DNA of 64,000 nt. Origin: Lachnospiraceae bacterium. GTDB lineage: Bacteria; Bacillota; Clostridia; Lachnospirales; Lachnospiraceae. Of the stretch, positions 1 to 9,073 are shown in pieces. Every line of letters begins with the position of its first letter. The stretch's first letter is position 1. The stretch covers positions 1-64,000 of the forward strand of contig JAFSIS010000003.1 of the NCBI GenBank assembly GCA_017439665.1, given 5' to 3'. The notes under the pieces were generated by a model. That model had not been told where the DNA came from, did not search any database, and saw nothing but the letters and a program-made list of their open reading frames with translations. The position numbers and the translations under genes are program-made.

Positions 1-1685
1 ATATCGATAACGCTTCCTTCCGTCAGGTAGTGGAGGATATGACCGCCAGCTACGGTAAGAAGATGGCTCCTTTCCATCTGCCTATCCGTGAAAATGAGAA
101 GTTTGTGGGCTATATCAACGTTATTTCTGAAAATGGTAACCGCTGGGAAGGTAAGAAGGTTGTGGAATGTGAGGTTCCCGATTACAGTAAGGATAATCTT
201 CAGATCTGCAAAGATGCTTTATTGGAAGCAGTGGCAGAGACCAGTGAAGAATTTATGGAACGCTATTTCGGAGGAGATACCTTCTCTGAGGCAGAGATTC
301 GTGCCGCCCTGCGGAATAATGTAATGGACGGTTCCATCGTTCCCATGACCATGGGTTCCAATATTCTTTGTCAGGGTATTTATACCCTTCTGGATGATGT
401 GGTGAAATATTTCCCCAGTCCGGAAAGCAGAAGTATCAAGGGAATCAATCTAAAGACCAATGAAATTTTCGATGCGGATTACAATTTCTCCAAGGCAAAA
501 TCTGCTTACATCTGGAAAACCATCGTAGATCCCTTTATCGGCAAATACTCTCTGGTAAAGGTATGCTCCGGTGTATTGAAGTCCGATGATCTGATCTACA
601 ATAATGACAAGGACGAAGAGGAGAAGATCAGCAAGCTGTATATCATGCAGGGAAGCAAGGCCATTGAGGTAGGAGAGATCCATGCCGGTGATGTGGGAGC
701 AATTGCCAAGCTGACAGGAGCAAAAACGGGAGATACCCTGTCTACCAAGGCTACTCCTATCCAGTATGGTAAGACAGAGATTTCCACTCCTTATACCTAC
801 AAGAGATATAAGGCAGTGAATAAAGGAGATATCGATAAGATTTCCCAGTCCTTACATAAAATGATGGATGAAGATCTTACCCTTAAGGTGATCAATGACG
901 GTGCCAACAGACAGACTCTGTTGTGTGGTATCGGCGATCAGCATCTGGATGTGGTAGTAAGCCGTCTGCTGAACGAATACAAGGTACAGATCGAACTGGA
1001 TAAGCCCAAGGTAGCTTACCGTGAAACCATCCGTAAGAAATCCGATGTGGAATACAAGTACAAGAAGCAGTCCGGCGGACACGGGCAGTATGGTCATGTA
1101 AAGATGACCTTTGAGCCCTCCGGTGATGTGGAAACTCCTTACGTATTTGAACAGATCGTCGTGGGTGGTGCGGTTCCCAAGAACTTCTTCCCGGCAGTAG
1201 AAAAGGGACTCCAGGATTCTGTAGTGAAAGGCCCTATGGCTGCTTATCCGGTAGTGGGGGTTAAAGCAGTTCTCTACGATGGTTCCTACCATCCTGTAGA
1301 TTCTTCAGAAATGGCCTTTAAGATGGCTACTATTCAGGCCTTCAAGAAGGGCTTTATGGAGGCTACACCGGTATTGCTGGAGCCTATTTACTCCTTAAAG
1401 GTGACTGCACCTGATGCTTACACCGGAGATATTATGGGTGATCTGAACAAGAGAAGAGGCCGTGTACTGGGAATGACTCCTGTAGCCGGCGGAAAACAGA
1501 TTATTGAAGCAGATATTCCTATGTCCAGTCTGGATGGCTACTGTACCGACTTACGTTCCATGACCGGCGGACGGGGTGATTATTCCTATACCTTTGCCCG
1601 TTATGAGCAGGCTCCCAGTGATGTACAGGAGAAAGAAGTGGCAGCGAGAGCAGCCAAGGTTGCAGAAGGCAATGAGGATGCTTAA
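1..1685 (+). CDS. EF-G-like translational GTPase, C-terminal part (5' end outside window)
   Basis: The reading frame is open from base 3 back through the window edge, so the N-terminal GTPase domain is missing. What remains carries the end of the G domain/G' insert (motif MAPFHLPI near the start), the beta-barrel domain II, and domains III-V, including the conserved segment SGGHGQYGHVKM and a C-terminal TGGRGDYSYTFARYEQ. These are characteristic of elongation factor G and its paralogues, which hydrolyse GTP on the ribosome. The divergent G' region suggests the EF-G-like paralogue group common in Clostridia rather than the housekeeping fusA, and there is no rpsL/rpsG/tuf context. Which paralogue it is cannot be settled without the missing P-loop part. 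A terminator follows at 1765. Confidence 0.85.
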   Translation, partial: IDNASFRQVVEDMTASYGKKMAPFHLPIRENEKFVGYINVISENGNRWEGKKVVECEVPDYSKDNLQICKDALLEAVAETSEEFMERYFGGDTFSEAEIRAALRNNVMDGSIVPMTMGSNILCQGIYTLLDDVVKYFPSPESRSIKGINLKTNEIFDADYNFSKAKSAYIWKTIVDPFIGKYSLVKVCSGVLKSDDLIYNNDKDEEEKISKLYIMQGSKAIEVGEIHAGDVGAIAKLTGAKTGDTLSTKATPIQYGKTEISTPYTYKRYKAVNKGDIDKISQSLHKMMDEDLTLKVINDGANRQTLLCGIGDQHLDVVVSRLLNEYKVQIELDKPKVAYRETIRKKSDVEYKYKKQSGGHGQYGHVKMTFEPSGDVETPYVFEQIVVGGAVPKNFFPAVEKGLQDSVVKGPMAAYPVVGVKAVLYDGSYHPVDSSEMAFKMATIQAFKKGFMEATPVLLEPIYSLKVTAPDAYTGDIMGDLNKRRGRVLGMTPVAGGKQIIEADIPMSSLDGYCTDLRSMTGGRGDYSYTFARYEQAPSDVQEKEVAARAAKVAEGNEDA

Positions 1686-1764
1686 CGCGATCATGCTGAT
1701 ACAGAGGAAGCTTTTAGCACAACTCGTTTGAAATTCATATTGTGAGAAATGCTTACAAATGCAG

Positions 1765-1808
1765 ACCCTTCATATTGTCTAAAAGAATGGATGGTATGAA
1801 GGGTTTTT
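1765..1808 (+). terminator. Intrinsic terminator after the EF-G-like gene
   Basis: A perfect 10-bp stem (ACCCTTCATA at 1765-1774 with TATGAAGGGT at 1795-1804) encloses a 20-nt loop and runs directly into a T-rich tract. It separates the EF-G-like gene from mazG. Confidence 0.8.
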
Positions 1809-1896
1809 CTTGTCGAAAATTGCTGCGTTTAAGGAAGGACGGGAGCTGGCAGTATAGGTAGGAATGCGTTGAAATAAATGGAGAATGTGAGGAAAA

Positions 1897-2604
1897 ATGA
1901 AGAATAAAGAAAGAACGATGGAAGCCATAGAGAGATTCATTGGAATTGTAGAAGAGCTGCGAAGTGACCATGGTTGTCCATGGGATAAAGCACAGACTCA
2001 TGGGAGCATCCGAATGGAGCTGATCGAGGAAGCCTATGAGGCGGCAGAGGCCATGCAGCGGTTTGAAGCCACGGGAGAATATGAAAATCTGAGAGAAGAA
2101 CTGGGAGATCTGCTTTTACATGTGATCATGCATGGTGTTATTGCGGAAGAAGAGGGAATCTTCACCATAGGTGATATTGCAGAGGAGATCAGTGCCAAGA
2201 TGATCCATCGCCATCCCCATGTCTTTAATGCAGAAGAATGGCAGAAGCAGGAAAAAAAGAAATCCTGGGAAGAACTGAAGGCAGAGGAAAAGGGACATGC
2301 AGATAGTAAGAACCGCCCCCTTCACCAGGTGCCGGCCTCCCTTCCGGCATTGATCAGAGCCCAAAAGCTGTTAAAGAAAGCAAGTAATCATTATGCCAGT
2401 CGGGTAGAAAAGGAAGTATCCCTGGAGCAGCTTGTTCTGCTGGGACTGCAGCTGGGTCAGGTAGAGGCTGCCTGGCAGAAAGAAAAAATGATGACCTCCA
2501 TGCTTTACCATATGGCTAATATTGCCTGGCAGGAGGGGATCAATCTGGAAAAAGGCCTGATGGACAGAATGGGTGTCATGGTGGAGGCTCTGGAGAAGGA
2601 ATAG
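1897..2604 (+). CDS. mazG: Nucleoside triphosphate pyrophosphohydrolase MazG
   Basis: This all-alpha NTP pyrophosphatase converts (d)NTPs to (d)NMPs plus pyrophosphate and is regarded as a house-cleaning enzyme that limits aberrant nucleotides. The 235-residue protein has the family signature near the N-terminus: the GCPWDKAQTH segment, then the metal-binding acidic motif ELIEEAYEAAEA and the second acidic motif LREELGDLLLHVI. A second, weaker MazG-like half follows, as in the two-domain E. coli enzyme. The ATG is preceded by an AGGAAAA-type ribosome site. It lies 146 bp upstream of leuS on the same strand. Confidence 0.93.
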   Translation: MKNKERTMEAIERFIGIVEELRSDHGCPWDKAQTHGSIRMELIEEAYEAAEAMQRFEATGEYENLREELGDLLLHVIMHGVIAEEEGIFTIGDIAEEISAKMIHRHPHVFNAEEWQKQEKKKSWEELKAEEKGHADSKNRPLHQVPASLPALIRAQKLLKKASNHYASRVEKEVSLEQLVLLGLQLGQVEAAWQKEKMMTSMLYHMANIAWQEGINLEKGLMDRMGVMVEALEKE

Positions 2605-2668
2605 GGAAATGAGAGTGGCAGATATTTCCGCCACCTTGACAGACAACCCGGGAAAGGATAAAATGACT

Positions 2669-2699
2669 AGGGCAACGTACGCTTTCATGACGTTGTCCT
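2669..2699 (+). promoter_or_regulatory. Leader hairpin upstream of leuS
   Basis: AGGGCAACGT (2669-2678) pairs with ACGTTGTCCT (2690-2699) as a 10-bp stem with one G-U pair and an 11-nt loop. No poly-T tract follows, so it is not a canonical terminator. I see none of the conserved T-box elements that often control leucyl-tRNA synthetase genes in Firmicutes. An inverted repeat (GTGGC...GCCAC) lies just upstream, at the end of mazG. Function unknown. Confidence 0.4.
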
Positions 2700-2750
2700 A
2701 AAAGTATATAAAGACTTATTGAGGAAAAAATAGGTAGAAAGAAGGACGAA

Positions 2751-5162
2751 ATGGCACAACCCTATAATCACAAAGAGCTGGAGCAGAAATGGCAGAAGAT
2801 CTGGGATGACGAGAAAGCTTTTGCTACCTCCAGAGATTATTCCAAACCCAAATATTACGCACTGGTAGAGTTTCCTTACCCTTCAGGACAGGGACTTCAC
2901 GTAGGGCATCCGAGACCCTATACCGCACTGGATATTGTTGCCCGTAAGAGGAGGATGCAGGGCTATAACGTACTTTATCCCATGGGCTGGGATGCCTTTG
3001 GTCTTCCTACGGAAAATTATGCGATTCAGAATCATATTCATCCCAGGATCGTTACCAAAAACAATGTAGAACGCTTCAAGAAACAGCTTCATTCTCTGGG
3101 CTATTCCTTTGACTGGGACAGAGAGGTGAATACTACCGATCCGGGCTACTATAAATGGACTCAGTGGATCTTCCTGAAGCTGTTCAAAGCCGGTCTGGCT
3201 TACAAGTCGGAGATGCCCATTAACTGGTGTACCTCCTGTAAGGTAGGTCTGGCAAACGAAGAGGTGGTAAACGGTGTCTGCGAACGCTGTGGTTCTGAGG
3301 TTGTTCGTAAGGTAAAGAGCCAGTGGATGTTAAAGATCACTGAATATGCGGATAAGCTGATCCAGGATCTGGATACCGTAGACTATATTGAACGGGTAAA
3401 GGTTTCCCAGAAAAACTGGATCGGAAAATCACAGGGTGCAGAAGTGGACTTTGCCATTTCCGGAAAGGAAGATAAGCTGCGTGTCTATACCACCAGACCG
3501 GATACCCTCTTTGGTGCTACCTATATGGTTGTTTCTCCGGAACATCCTCTGATTGATAAATATAAAGACGAGATTAAGAACTATGCAGCTCTGGTGGAAT
3601 ATCGTGAGCAGGCTGCCCGTAAGTCGGATTTTGAGCGTACAGAACTGGCAAAGGATAAGACCGGTGTGGCAATTGAGGGTCTGGCAGCCATTAATCCAGT
3701 AAACAATAAGGAGATTCCCATCTGGATCTCTGACTATGTCCTGATGACCTATGGAACCGGTGCCATTATGGCGGTTCCCGCCCATGATGAAAGAGACTGG
3801 GATTTTGCAAAGAAATTTGATCTGCCCATTATTGAAGTAGTGGCAGGCAGCGATGTAAGTGTCCAGGAAGCAGTATATACCGATGTGGCTACCGGAACCC
3901 TGGTAAACTCTGAATTTCTGAATGGACTTTCTGTAGCCGATGCCAAGGCAAAGATCATTGCCTTTTTAGAAGAAAAAGGAATCGGAACGGCAAAAACCAA
4001 TTTTAAGCTGCGTGACTGGGTATTTTCCAGACAGCGTTACTGGGGTGAGCCTATTCCCATTGTAAAATGTGAGAAATGCGGTTTTGTAGCCATTGATGAA
4101 AAAGAACTTCCCCTGGAGTTGCCGGATGTAGACAGCTATATGCCTACGGATAACGGGGAGTCACCTCTTGCAGCTATGACTGACTGGGTCAACACCACCT
4201 GTCCCTGCTGTGGAGGTCCTGCCCAGAGAGAAACCGATACCATGCCCCAGTGGGCCGGATCTTCCTGGTATTTCCTGCGTTATACCGACCCGGACAATAC
4301 AGAGGCGTTGGCCAGCAAAGAGGCACTTGACTACTGGATGCCGGTAGACTGGTATAACGGCGGTATGGAGCACACCACTCTGCATCTGCTGTATTCCCGC
4401 TTCTGGCATAAATTCCTCTATGATGAAGGAGTGGTTCCCTGTGCAGAACCTTACCAGAAGAGAACCTCCCACGGGATGATTCTGGGTTCCAATGGGGAAA
4501 AAATGTCCAAATCCAGAGGCAACGTAGTCAATCCTGATGACATCGTACAGGATTATGGTGCAGATACCTTGAGAACCTATGAAATGTTTATTGGTGCCTT
4601 CGATCTGAGTGCTTCCTGGTCCGAGGATGGAGTAAAGGGCTGCAGACGCTTCCTGGATCGTGTGTGGAAATTGCAGGATCTTCTGGTAGATGGTGATGCT
4701 TACAGCGCAGATCTGGAAACGAAGATGCACCAGACCATCAAAAAGGTAAGCAGTGATTTTGAAAATCTGAAATATAATACGGCTATTGCGTCCATGATGG
4801 CGCTGATCAATGATTTTTACAAGAAAAATGAAGTCAACCGGGCAGAATACAGGACCCTGCTGCTTTTGTTAAATCCTGTGGCACCTCACATTACGGAAGA
4901 ACTGTGGCAGCTTACGGGAAATGAGGGCAGGGCTTATCAGGCTTCCTGGCCGGAATATGATGAGGCCAAAACGGTGGAGGCAACCGTTGAAATTGCGGTT
5001 CAGGTAAATGGAAAGACCAGAGCCCTGATCAATGTGGCTGCAGATGTAGATAAGGATACGGCCATTGCCGCTGCAAAAGAGGCTTTGGGAGATAAACTTA
5101 CCGGAAACATTATCAAGGAAATCTATGTTCCCGGCAGAATTGTGAACATTGTAGCAAAATAA
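2751..5162 (+). CDS. leuS: Leucyl-tRNA synthetase
   Basis: This class I aminoacyl-tRNA synthetase attaches leucine to tRNA-Leu in the cytoplasm. The 803-residue protein has the HIGH-type motif HVGH at residues 50-53 and the KMSKS loop as EKMSKSRGN near residue 585. Between them lie the CP1 editing insertion (including [19 protein letters not shown]) and two CxxC-type zinc-like motifs. Its length is normal for bacterial LeuRS. The start is supported by AAGGA upstream of ATGGCACAACCC. It is the longest core gene of the first segment and is followed closely by the purine genes. Confidence 0.97.
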   Translation: MAQPYNHKELEQKWQKIWDDEKAFATSRDYSKPKYYALVEFPYPSGQGLHVGHPRPYTALDIVARKRRMQGYNVLYPMGWDAFGLPTENYAIQNHIHPRIVTKNNVERFKKQLHSLGYSFDWDREVNTTDPGYYKWTQWIFLKLFKAGLAYKSEMPINWCTSCKVGLANEEVVNGVCERCGSEVVRKVKSQWMLKITEYADKLIQDLDTVDYIERVKVSQKNWIGKSQGAEVDFAISGKEDKLRVYTTRPDTLFGATYMVVSPEHPLIDKYKDEIKNYAALVEYREQAARKSDFERTELAKDKTGVAIEGLAAINPVNNKEIPIWISDYVLMTYGTGAIMAVPAHDERDWDFAKKFDLPIIEVVAGSDVSVQEAVYTDVATGTLVNSEFLNGLSVADAKAKIIAFLEEKGIGTAKTNFKLRDWVFSRQRYWGEPIPIVKCEKCGFVAIDEKELPLELPDVDSYMPTDNGESPLAAMTDWVNTTCPCCGGPAQRETDTMPQWAGSSWYFLRYTDPDNTEALASKEALDYWMPVDWYNGGMEHTTLHLLYSRFWHKFLYDEGVVPCAEPYQKRTSHGMILGSNGEKMSKSRGNVVNPDDIVQDYGADTLRTYEMFIGAFDLSASWSEDGVKGCRRFLDRVWKLQDLLVDGDAYSADLETKMHQTIKKVSSDFENLKYNTAIASMMALINDFYKKNEVNRAEYRTLLLLLNPVAPHITEELWQLTGNEGRAYQASWPEYDEAKTVEATVEIAVQVNGKTRALINVAADVDKDTAIAAAKEALGDKLTGNIIKEIYVPGRIVNIVAK

Positions 5163-5226
5163 AGCTGTTTGGAGAGACTGCATTTACGACCAGGTAAACA
5201 AAAGCAAAAGGAAGGGGAAGCAGAAA

Positions 5227-5940
5227 ATGAAAATGAGAAAACTGGAAATAGAGTTACAGGGCAATGCCTATCCCGGAAGAGGGATCATCATTGGCAAAAC
5301 ACCGGATGGAAAGAAGGCTGTTACCGCTTATTTCATCATGGGAAGAAGTGAGAACAGCAGAAACCGTATTTTTGTGGAAGATGGAGAGGGAATCCGTACC
5401 CAGGCCTTTGATCCTTCGAAAATGACTGACCCTTCCCTGATCATCTATGCTCCCGTAAGAGTTCTGGGAAATAAGACCATTGTGACCAATGGCGATCAGA
5501 CGGACACGATTTATGAAGGTATGGATAAGCAGCTGACCTTTGAACAGAGCTTAAGAAGCAGAAAGTTCGAGCCGGATGCCCCCAATTATACCCCCAGAAT
5601 CTCCGGAATCATGCATATTGAAGGAGGAAGCTTCAACTATGCCATGTCCATTTTAAAGAGCAATAACGGCAATCCGGATGCCTGCAACCGCTATACCTTC
5701 GCTTATCAGAATCCCGTGGCAGGAGAGGGACACTTCATTCATACCTATATGGAGGATGGAAATCCCCTGCCCAGCTTTGAGGGAGAGCCCAAGCTGGTGG
5801 AGATTACAGGAGATATTGATGGATTTACGGATATGCTCTGGAGCAGCCTGAATGAAGAGAACAAGGTATCTCTGTTTGTCCGCTATATTGATCTGGAAAG
5901 CGGGAAGTGGGAAACCAGAATCGTAAACAAAAACCAATAG
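5227..5940 (+). CDS. PurO-type IMP cyclohydrolase
   Basis: This is predicted to close the purine ring, converting FAICAR to IMP, the last step of de novo IMP synthesis. The 237-residue sequence (opening with GNAYPGRGIIIGKTPDG and containing YFIMGRSENSRNRIF and GDQTDTIYEG) resembles the archaeal-type IMP cyclohydrolase family rather than the N-terminal domain of bacterial PurH. The adjacent gene encodes only the AICAR transformylase half of PurH, so the pair replaces the usual bifunctional enzyme. A purine-rich ribosome site precedes the ATG; an in-frame ATG two codons later is an equally plausible start. Confidence 0.85.
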   Translation: MKMRKLEIELQGNAYPGRGIIIGKTPDGKKAVTAYFIMGRSENSRNRIFVEDGEGIRTQAFDPSKMTDPSLIIYAPVRVLGNKTIVTNGDQTDTIYEGMDKQLTFEQSLRSRKFEPDAPNYTPRISGIMHIEGGSFNYAMSILKSNNGNPDACNRYTFAYQNPVAGEGHFIHTYMEDGNPLPSFEGEPKLVEITGDIDGFTDMLWSSLNEENKVSLFVRYIDLESGKWETRIVNKNQ

Positions 5941-5985
5941 TGAGCCAATGAACGAAAGCAGATAAAGCAAAATGGAGGAAGAGAA

Positions 5986-7164
5986 GTGAAAGAACTGGAA
6001 TTAAAGTATGGCTGTAACCCCAATCAGAAGCCCTCAAAAATCTATATGCAGGATGGCAGAGAACTGCCCATTAAGGTTCTTTGCGGTAAGCCGGGCTATA
6101 TCAATTTTCTGGATGCCTTTAATGGCTGGCAGCTGGTAAAAGAGCTGAAGGAGGCTACAGGTATTCCGGCAGCCACCTCCTTTAAACATGTATCACCGGC
6201 AGGTGCAGCAGTGGGGCTGCCCTTAAGTGAAACCCTGGCTAAGATCTATTGGGTAGATGATCTGGGAGAGCTTTCTCCCCTGGCCTGTGCCTATGCAAGA
6301 GCCAGAGGTGCAGACCGAATGTCTTCCTTCGGAGATTTTATCGCTTTATCCGATATCTGTGATGAATCTACGGCAAAGATCATTAAAAGAGAGGTTTCTG
6401 ATGGAGTGATCGCTCCCGGCTATACAGATGAGGCGCTGGAAATCTTAAAATCCAAGAAAAACGGAAACTATAATGTGGTCGAGATCGATCCTTCCTATGT
6501 ACCGGCACCCATTGAGCATAAGGATGTCTTTGGTATTACCTTTGAGCAGGGAAGGAATGAGCTGCCCATCAATGAAGAGCTGCTGGGTAATGTAGTGACC
6601 GCAAATAAAGAACTGTCCAAAGAAGCAAAGATCGATCTCTTGATCTCTCTGATCACCCTGAAATATACCCAGTCCAATTCCGTCTGCTTCGTTAAGGACG
6701 GACAGGCCATTGGTATCGGTGCGGGACAGCAGTCCAGAGTCCACTGTACCAGACTGGCAGGCAATAAGGCGGATAACTGGTGGTTAAGACAGGCTCCCCA
6801 GGTAATGAATCTGCCCTTTAAAGAGGGAATCGGCAGAGCAGACAGAGACAATGCCATTGATAATTATATTGGTGAGGAATACATGGATGTGCTGGCAGAA
6901 GGTGCATGGCAGAGAGTCTTTACCGAAAAGCCGGCAGTATTTTCCAGAGAAGAGAAGCGGGAATGGCTGGATAAGATGGAAGGAGTGGCTTTGGGTTCTG
7001 ATGCCTTCTTCCCCTTCAGCGATAATATTGAAAGAGCCAAAAAGAGCGGTGTAAGCTATGTGGCCCAGCCGGGTGGCTCTGTAAGAGATGATCTGGTGAT
7101 CCAGTGCTGTGATAAATACGGTATGGTCATGGCCTTTACCGGAATCCGCCTTTTCCATCACTAA
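5986..7164 (+). CDS. AICAR transformylase (PurH C-terminal-type, stand-alone)
   Basis: This is predicted to formylate AICAR with 10-formyl-tetrahydrofolate to give FAICAR, the substrate of the upstream cyclohydrolase. The 392-residue protein contains hallmark segments of the AICARFT domain: FKHVSPAGAAVG near residue 65, SNSVCFVKDGQAIGIGAGQQSRVHCTRLA in the middle, and DAFFPFSDNIERA near the end. The methylglyoxal synthase-like N-terminal IMP cyclohydrolase domain of ordinary PurH is absent. The GTG start at 5986 is chosen because GGAGGA lies at the right distance upstream. It ends 65 bp before a strong terminator. Confidence 0.9.
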   Translation: MKELELKYGCNPNQKPSKIYMQDGRELPIKVLCGKPGYINFLDAFNGWQLVKELKEATGIPAATSFKHVSPAGAAVGLPLSETLAKIYWVDDLGELSPLACAYARARGADRMSSFGDFIALSDICDESTAKIIKREVSDGVIAPGYTDEALEILKSKKNGNYNVVEIDPSYVPAPIEHKDVFGITFEQGRNELPINEELLGNVVTANKELSKEAKIDLLISLITLKYTQSNSVCFVKDGQAIGIGAGQQSRVHCTRLAGNKADNWWLRQAPQVMNLPFKEGIGRADRDNAIDNYIGEEYMDVLAEGAWQRVFTEKPAVFSREEKREWLDKMEGVALGSDAFFPFSDNIERAKKSGVSYVAQPGGSVRDDLVIQCCDKYGMVMAFTGIRLFHH

Positions 7165-7228
7165 AAGGTGTTTGTGATGGCTGCAGCCGTGCAGCTGATC
7201 GAATAGGTATATCATAAAAAAGTAAAAT

Positions 7229-7283
7229 GTCCCCGGGATCGGCAGGATAAAGAGTTTCCTGCCGGTATCCGGGGACTTTCAGT
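7229..7283. terminator. Strong hairpin terminator between convergent genes
   Basis: GTCCCCGGG..CGGCAGGA pairs with TCCTGCCG..ATCCGGGGAC (7229-7276), a stem of about 18 bp. On the plus strand a short CTTTC follows; on the minus strand the stem is followed by ATTTTACTTTTTTAT. It therefore probably ends both the purine genes and the minus-strand gene at 7300. Confidence 0.8.
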
Positions 7284-7299
7284 TGAAGAAAGGGAAATA

Positions 7300-7581
7300 T
7301 CAGCCCTGTCGTTTTTTGAACATAGTGATGGCCTGATTCATTTTTTGGATCTCATCCTCAGAAGCATATCTTTTCAGCACGGGGATGATGGTATCCAGTT
7401 CCTCCTGAGAAAAGGTAATGTTTCTGGCACGACTTTTTGCTGCCAGAGACATAAAAAAAGGCAGAAGCTCTTTTCTGCTGTATTTTTTACTCTCAAAAAA
7501 CATCTGCTGTAAAAATTCCAGTTTAAAGTCAGGAATATTTCTTAAGGATGCATCCTGCATCCATTCTGTTTCATGGGTCAT
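7300..7581 (-). CDS. Unrecognised 93-residue protein
   Basis: I do not recognise this small soluble, mixed-charge protein. It has no signal peptide, membrane segment or metal motif, and is predicted to be mainly helical (EELDTIIPVLKRYASEDEIQKMNQAITMFKKR at the C-terminus). Its start overlaps the end of the upstream gene by 11 bp, so the two are almost certainly translated together, and they may form a complex. A bidirectional terminator follows its stop codon. Confidence 0.7.
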   Translation of the reverse strand: MTHETEWMQDASLRNIPDFKLEFLQQMFFESKKYSRKELLPFFMSLAAKSRARNITFSQEELDTIIPVLKRYASEDEIQKMNQAITMFKKRQG

Positions 7582-8089
7582 GTGTACCTCCTTCCATAAA
7601 CATAGAAAATAGATCCTGCTGCTCGGGAGACAGCATGGTTTTTAACATATCCATCATGGCTCCGGAACCACCGCCGGAACCGCTGCCAAAGGGGGGCTGT
7701 TCAGCGGAAAAGTTCCCCATCATTTCCTGAATCAGGGGAAGATACTGGGCCATATCCTTATAAGTATTCATCATTCCCTGCATTTGGGAGAACTGAGTGA
7801 GCATAGATTTCTCCCGTTCGCTGCAGTAGGGGGACAGAAGAGGGATGAGGCTGGAAATATCGGGCTCTTTTTTGCCAGGGCAGTTTCCGCCCGAACAGGA
7901 GTAGTGGTGCATGAAGTTCATGGTATATATGAGCTCCTGCCATTTGATGAACATAGCCAGCTTATGCCTGCTTTCTACATCCAGATATGGGGAAAGCAGC
8001 TTCAGCATTTGCATGTGATTGGTGGTATATAGGGTGTCAAAGGCTACGATAGCCTCAGCCAGTTGTCCGGCCTGGTCACATTTTTCCAT
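7571..8089 (-). CDS. Unrecognised 172-residue protein with Gly/Ser linker
   Basis: The family is not recognised. The first ~75 residues are helical and rich in Leu and Met. A Cys-containing stretch (HHYSCSGGNCPG) follows, then a Met-rich region and a flexible Gly/Ser linker (GSGSGGGSGAM) before a short C-terminal helix. There is no signal peptide. The domain-linker-helix layout suggests an interaction protein. It overlaps the following gene by 11 bp and lies downstream of the Cys-rich peptide gene on the same strand, though a terminator at 8191-8210 separates them. A GGGGA ribosome site precedes the ATG. Confidence 0.7.
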   Translation of the reverse strand: MEKCDQAGQLAEAIVAFDTLYTTNHMQMLKLLSPYLDVESRHKLAMFIKWQELIYTMNFMHHYSCSGGNCPGKKEPDISSLIPLLSPYCSEREKSMLTQFSQMQGMMNTYKDMAQYLPLIQEMMGNFSAEQPPFGSGSGGGSGAMMDMLKTMLSPEQQDLFSMFMEGGTHDP

Positions 8090-8179
8090 AGTTATCCCCG
8101 GGCTAAAGATTATAATTTATCCTATGCGTCAGGTGAGAAAATATGATGATACCAGGATCAAAATATGCCTTACGTATTG

Positions 8180-8210
8180 AGATAAAGAAAGACACCGGAG
8201 TACCGGTGCC
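8180..8210 (-). terminator. Intrinsic terminator of the Cys-rich peptide gene
   Basis: Read on the minus strand, GGCACCGG-TACT-CCGGTGTC forms an 8-bp stem with a 4-nt loop at 8191-8210, followed by TTTCTTTAT. Confidence 0.8.
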
Positions 8211-8227
8211 TTTCAAAAACTGGATAA

Positions 8228-8461
8228 TTAGCATCCGCAGGAGTTGTTTCCGCAGCAGCTGAAAAGAACGAGGAGCAGGATCAGCCATTCGCAGCAGCTG
8301 TTGTTGTCGTTGTCACAGCCACAGCCGTTGTTGCCCATGTTGAATAATCCTCCGTTGTTGCCATTGCAGAAGAATAACAGGATTAAAATCCAGATCCAGC
8401 TTCCGCATCCGTTTGAATTGTTGCTGCAGGAAGAGCAGCCTGTTGCTGTTAAATCACTCAT
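8228..8461 (-). CDS. Tiny Cys/Asn/Gly-rich protein with two hydrophobic stretches
   Basis: This 77-residue protein has about a dozen cysteines, mostly in CC or CxC clusters (SSCSNNSNGCGS, GCGCDNDNNSCCEW, CCGNNSCGC). They alternate with two Trp/Leu/Ile/Phe-rich hydrophobic segments (WIWILILLFF and WLILLLVLF). The start is well supported by GGAGG eight bases upstream. Similar short Cys- or Gly-rich hydrophobic proteins in spore-formers are often spore-coat or sporulation components. That role is an inference here, helped by a CATA-N3-TA element upstream that resembles a late sporulation -10 site. No catalytic function is visible. Confidence 0.65.
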   Translation of the reverse strand: MSDLTATGCSSCSNNSNGCGSWIWILILLFFCNGNNGGLFNMGNNGCGCDNDNNSCCEWLILLLVLFSCCGNNSCGC

Positions 8462-8473
8462 TGTAAAACCTCC

Positions 8474-9038
8474 AAAGTTTTGGTTATGATGTAAGGTATG
8501 TATAAAAGCCTGTCAAGGTTTCTGAAAAAAGAAAAAATTTCAGTAAGGTTTTGGTAACAGTTAATCAAAGGCTGAATCGTTGTGCTTTTTAGTAATAGTT
8601 CAGTCTTGTACTAAACTGTTACTCTTGAATTCATTCTCTTTCCTGTATTTATCCGCTTTGTGCTCATTTCCCCTGAATTGGGCAAAGAGCAAAAAATTAA
8701 GTTTCTCTGCCCCTTTTTTCTATAAAAACAAGAAAATCTTTATTTTTTAGCAGTTAAAATTAGCTGAGAGGGCATATAAGATTTTTTTCACACGCTCTGC
8801 CCCAAATAATGGTTTTCTTCGGGTGTAATACTTATATTATTTTGTATATGCCCCCAGCCTAAAATAAAAGAGTTGTATTCATCATTTTTTCTCAGTATAT
8901 GGGGTATCAGAACAACTTATTTTCCTCTTTGCCCTCAAAAATTTCTGCATCCCAAATTCCCTCTTCCTCAACTATTTGGTATTGATTCAGCAGAAGGCTG
9001 AACTGTTACGTATTTTTATGCAGTATTTCATCTTTTAA
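8474..9038. other. Long AT-rich intergenic region
   Basis: I see no credible gene here. It holds a TTGACA-like element at the left (minus strand, upstream of the Cys-rich gene) and an imperfect palindrome at 8591-8623. A terminator-like hairpin GGGCAaAGAG / CTCTGCCC (8680-8712) is followed by C then six T. Four scattered short blocks resemble TCTGCCCC or TTGCCCTC, and a copy of CTGAACTGTTAC lies at 8999-9010. The hairpin could end a short plus-strand RNA, but no promoter was identified for one. Confidence 0.5.
8591..8623. repeat. Imperfect palindrome sharing a short dispersed motif
   Basis: AGTAATAGTTCAG (8591-8603) and CTAAACTGTTACT (8611-8623) form a 13-bp inverted repeat with two wobble-type mismatches. 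Its right arm plus flank (ACTGTTACTcTTGAATTC) recurs at 46808-46825 just after the second PD-(D/E)XK gene, and CTGAACTGTTAC recurs at 8999. This suggests a small dispersed repeat family near these genes. Confidence 0.4.
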
Positions 9039-9067
9039 TTGACAAAAAAACATGTGAATGTTATAGT
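9039..9067 (+). promoter_or_regulatory. Sigma-A promoter of the first PD-(D/E)XK leader
   Basis: TTGACA (9039-9044), a 17-bp spacer and TATAGT (9062-9067). The predicted transcript starts near 9074 and would carry a 5' leader of about 190 nt. Confidence 0.8.
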
Positions 9068-9073
9068 GATAAA

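Noticed and set aside
2605..2750. T-box leader before leuS
   Set aside because: No AG-box, specifier-loop pattern or GGTGG antiterminator sequence is present; only simple hairpins.
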